Assembly: GCA_018824405.1 (NCBI GenBank)
Contig: JAHJGO010000012.1
Span: 1-64,000, forward strand
Source: Gammaproteobacteria bacterium
GTDB lineage: Bacteria > Pseudomonadota > Gammaproteobacteria > Burkholderiales > Sulfuricellaceae
Reading direction: 5' to 3'
Length of the DNA: 64,000 bases
Shown here: in pieces, positions 62,272 to 64,000 of the stretch
Layout: each line of letters opens with the position of its first letter
How positions within the stretch are numbered: the stretch's first letter is position 1
The notes under the pieces: generated by a model
Told to the model about the DNA's origin: nothing
What the model saw: only the letters and a program-made list of their open reading frames with translations
Databases searched by the model: none
Program-made: the position numbers and the translations under genes

Positions 62272-62758
62272 AAACAACCAGATCCATGATCTCAACGATC
62301 CGTTTTGCGTGACCGAAATACTGGATTACATCCGTAAGAGAGGTGGTTGGGTTACCTCCATGCGCAAACTCATTTCTCGCATTGACCAACGACTGAAGTG
62401 AGGTAATAAGGGCAGACCTGTTTGGCTCAGCATTAAGCTGGCGCTTAAATGTGTCCTGCCAATCTTTGTCAAAATCCAACAGGAACTTGTTCATATTCTC
62501 GATCGTTGGATTCGCTGAACCATCTCTAATGCGCCGATCTATAAACCGCTTAACCTGCTTTATGCTCCTATGGGAAGAGTAGTCAGCGATAACGGCCTTG
62601 AATGATGTCTCAATGGAACCGCAGGCTCGAACCACTGCGTATTTCGTGAGGTAAGGCACAACGGCACTTGTAACGCCGAGATTTGCAATAATCTCCTGAA
62701 CTTGCACAAGCTCAGCATCACAAGCTGACAGGACCTGGGCAACATCAGGGTTGTTCAT
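62267..62758 (-). CDS. HEPN-domain protein, candidate RNase toxin/effector
   Basis: This 163-residue all-helical protein is of the RiboL-PSP-HEPN / MAE_28990 type. The motif R-x4-H is present near residue 130 in NARNEFAHGG, the composite active site of HEPN ribonucleases. FVVRACGSIETSFK-like helix (here YAVVRACGSIETSFKAVI, core) is also typical. Its start overlaps the DUF262 gene by 14 bases, so the two are co-translated. HEPN RNases act in toxin-antitoxin, abortive infection and CRISPR systems. Pairing with a DUF262 protein suggests phage defence. Confidence 0.8.
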   Translation of the reverse strand: MNNPDVAQVLSACDAELVQVQEIIANLGVTSAVVPYLTKYAVVRACGSIETSFKAVIADYSSHRSIKQVKRFIDRRIRDGSANPTIENMNKFLLDFDKDWQDTFKRQLNAEPNRSALITSLQSLVNARNEFAHGGNPTTSLTDVIQYFGHAKRIVEIMDLVVS

Positions 62759-63881
62759 AGTTGATGCCGAACAGATGCTGGCAAGCCATCGAGATGCGCT
62801 TGTAAATGCTGTCGCGCTTCATCGTCTCTTGGCTGATCGCCAAGCGATATTCCGGATCTAATAGAAGCTCTCTCCTCGCCTCTCCAGGATTTTGCGGAGG
62901 CGTTATGCCCCCTACGCGCAATGCGTAGTCGGCGGCAATTAGCGTTGAGTCGAATATTGTCGGGCTGAACTTTGGAACAAATCTCGTAGAATCAGTTGGC
63001 GATACGTTATGGAACGCATTTCCGCCAAACGAGCTCATTACAAGGTCTATTGCAGATATAAACCGCTGGCGCATTTCATCGATCTGATTCTGCGGGATAT
63101 TTGCGTTAGCTTTCATATACAGGTCCAAGAATCTCCGGAGAGATATTTTTTCTCTTGTGTCTGTACGATATGCCTCTGAAGTTAGTGCATAGAAACGGAG
63201 GATAAACTCCATGTCCCGCATTCTTGCATCGGGCTCATTCAGGCCAAACAGCGCTCTCCATGGCCCATAGTCGTTCAGCGAAAATAGCAAACTATTGAAG
63301 TTGCCTTGGGCAACGCAGTTACGTATTTCCTGAGAAAGCAGCGTCCTACCAGACGTATTTATCCTTTCAAATACTTGGAAAAGACTGGTGTCATCCTGTG
63401 ACGGCTGCTGCTGAGCAAAAATGATTGCGTGGATAGTCGTATTTCGGACTCGTCGCTGCTCGGTATCACTTAACTCTAGGAAGTTCTTGCCACGCCACCG
63501 AGAGTTTATTTTTTCAGACCTAGATAGGGAAAACGATTTCCCATCTCTTGAAAAGATCCCATTTACATAGTCATATACCGTCATAATGCGCTGATAACCA
63601 TCGATTATCAGAAGCTTTTCATCCTGCGTCTGTGCAAGAAAGATGCTCGGAACGGGCAATCCGAGAAGCAATGAATCGATGAAACGAGAGGCTTCTGCGC
63701 GGTCCCAGACGTACTTTCTTTGTAGCTCTGGTTTGACCAACTCATCATCGTCATAGCGCTGTATGAGTTCACGAAACGAAAGATCAGCACCCCATGGCTT
63801 GATGTTAAAAAGACTGTCATCTGAGTAGGCATCGTTATCTTCATCGCGGATGTGTTGAATAACATCCTTTGTAGTTGCCAT
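62745..63881 (-). CDS. DUF262 (ParB-like NTPase/nuclease) protein
   Basis: This protein has about 378 residues. The DUF262 core motif appears as LLIIDGYQRIMTVYDYVNG (DGxQR form, residues about 100-118). It is preceded by PELQRKYVWDRAEASRFIDSLLLGLPVPSIFLAQ (core QRKYVWDRAEASRF) and followed by QVFERINTSGRTLLSQEIRN (core FERINTSGRTLL). This domain forms the N-terminus of GmrSD and related type IV restriction and BREX-like proteins. No C-terminal DUF1524 HNH nuclease is present. ATG 63881 is used, 10 bases after GGAGAG; upstream ATG 63941 lacks support. It lies upstream of and overlaps the HEPN gene. Confidence 0.87.
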   Translation of the reverse strand: MATTKDVIQHIRDEDNDAYSDDSLFNIKPWGADLSFRELIQRYDDDELVKPELQRKYVWDRAEASRFIDSLLLGLPVPSIFLAQTQDEKLLIIDGYQRIMTVYDYVNGIFSRDGKSFSLSRSEKINSRWRGKNFLELSDTEQRRVRNTTIHAIIFAQQQPSQDDTSLFQVFERINTSGRTLLSQEIRNCVAQGNFNSLLFSLNDYGPWRALFGLNEPDARMRDMEFILRFYALTSEAYRTDTREKISLRRFLDLYMKANANIPQNQIDEMRQRFISAIDLVMSSFGGNAFHNVSPTDSTRFVPKFSPTIFDSTLIAADYALRVGGITPPQNPGEARRELLLDPEYRLAISQETMKRDSIYKRISMACQHLFGINYEQP

Positions 63882-64000
63882 TGGTTCTCTCCTTTCCTTA
63901 AGTGAGGTGGCTAGTATAGATGCCAACATCTTCCAAGTCATTTTGGCTACTAATATGCCCTGGATAGGGCTCGCTATCGTTTCTTCAGTTCCTGATTGAT

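Noticed and set aside
62093-62401. 102-residue plus-strand frame before the HEPN gene
   Set aside because: It overlaps the 3' end of the HEPN gene on the opposite strand, contains a REP-like palindrome and has no domain or clear ribosome site.
1-64000. CRISPR arrays, tRNA and rRNA genes
   Set aside because: I saw no regularly spaced direct repeats and no recognisable tRNA or rRNA sequence. A covariance-model scan would be needed to exclude small RNAs.

Overview
The window reads as the chromosome of a betaproteobacterium, most likely a chemolithoautotroph of the Nitrosomonadales type (Gallionella-, Sulfuricella- or Thiobacillus-like). This is an inference from the mix of a complete Rnf complex, a long inorganic-carbon transport cluster built around a DUF2309/DabA protein, a periplasmic c5-like cytochrome, type IV pilus genes, and the gene order lepA-lepB-DUF4845-rnc-era. 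Gene density is high. I saw no tRNA, rRNA or CRISPR array.

Layout. 1-1000: a broken restriction-endonuclease-like fragment ends at a REP-flanked RAYT transposase. 1-5.4 kb: a cytochrome c, an SLC13 permease with four tandem RCK_C-like domains, and a lone unknown gene bracketed by an 18-bp perfect inverted repeat. 5.4-12.9 kb: apbE, rseC and rnfABCDGEH, preceded by a 26-bp perfect palindrome and followed by an unrecognised 146-residue protein. 13-24 kb: a frameshifted SGNH-like exported protein, a GNAT/patatin pair, purU, ampD with a thioredoxin-like protein, a P-type ATPase relic, a cation:calcium antiporter, glycogen phosphorylase and a TonB-dependent receptor. 24-31.6 kb (minus strand): pilSR, then a chromate operon chrB-chrA-rhodanese-chrB_C-MFS. 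31.7-45.7 kb (plus strand): SulP, gamma carbonic anhydrase-like protein, a second SulP, then five tightly packed genes (NuoM-like, DabA, DabB, NuoM-like, NuoM-like). 45.8-50.4 kb: era, rnc, DUF4845, lepB, lepA. 50.5-55.4 kb: a FimV-like protein, a PilB/GspE ATPase, PilU and an unknown partner. 55.5-57.7 kb: an Atm1-type ABC exporter and a thioredoxin.

From about 58.03 kb to the right edge lies a genomic island. A large serine recombinase gene stands at the point where arfB is cut off, exactly beside its GGQ-motif region. The island carries a zinc-dependent phospholipase C-like protein, two small lipoproteins, a REP-type hairpin, and a two-gene DUF262-HEPN module that looks like a defence system. 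Its right end is outside the window.

How the parts fit. ApbE would attach FMN to RnfG and RnfD, and Rnf would couple ferredoxin and NADH to a membrane ion gradient. The DabA cluster would use proton or sodium motive force to take up inorganic carbon, with SulP transporters and a carbonic anhydrase-like protein beside it. The most interesting regions are this 14-kb carbon cluster, especially its three NuoM-like subunits, one of which has lost key charged residues, and the arfB-integrated island with the DUF262-HEPN pair.
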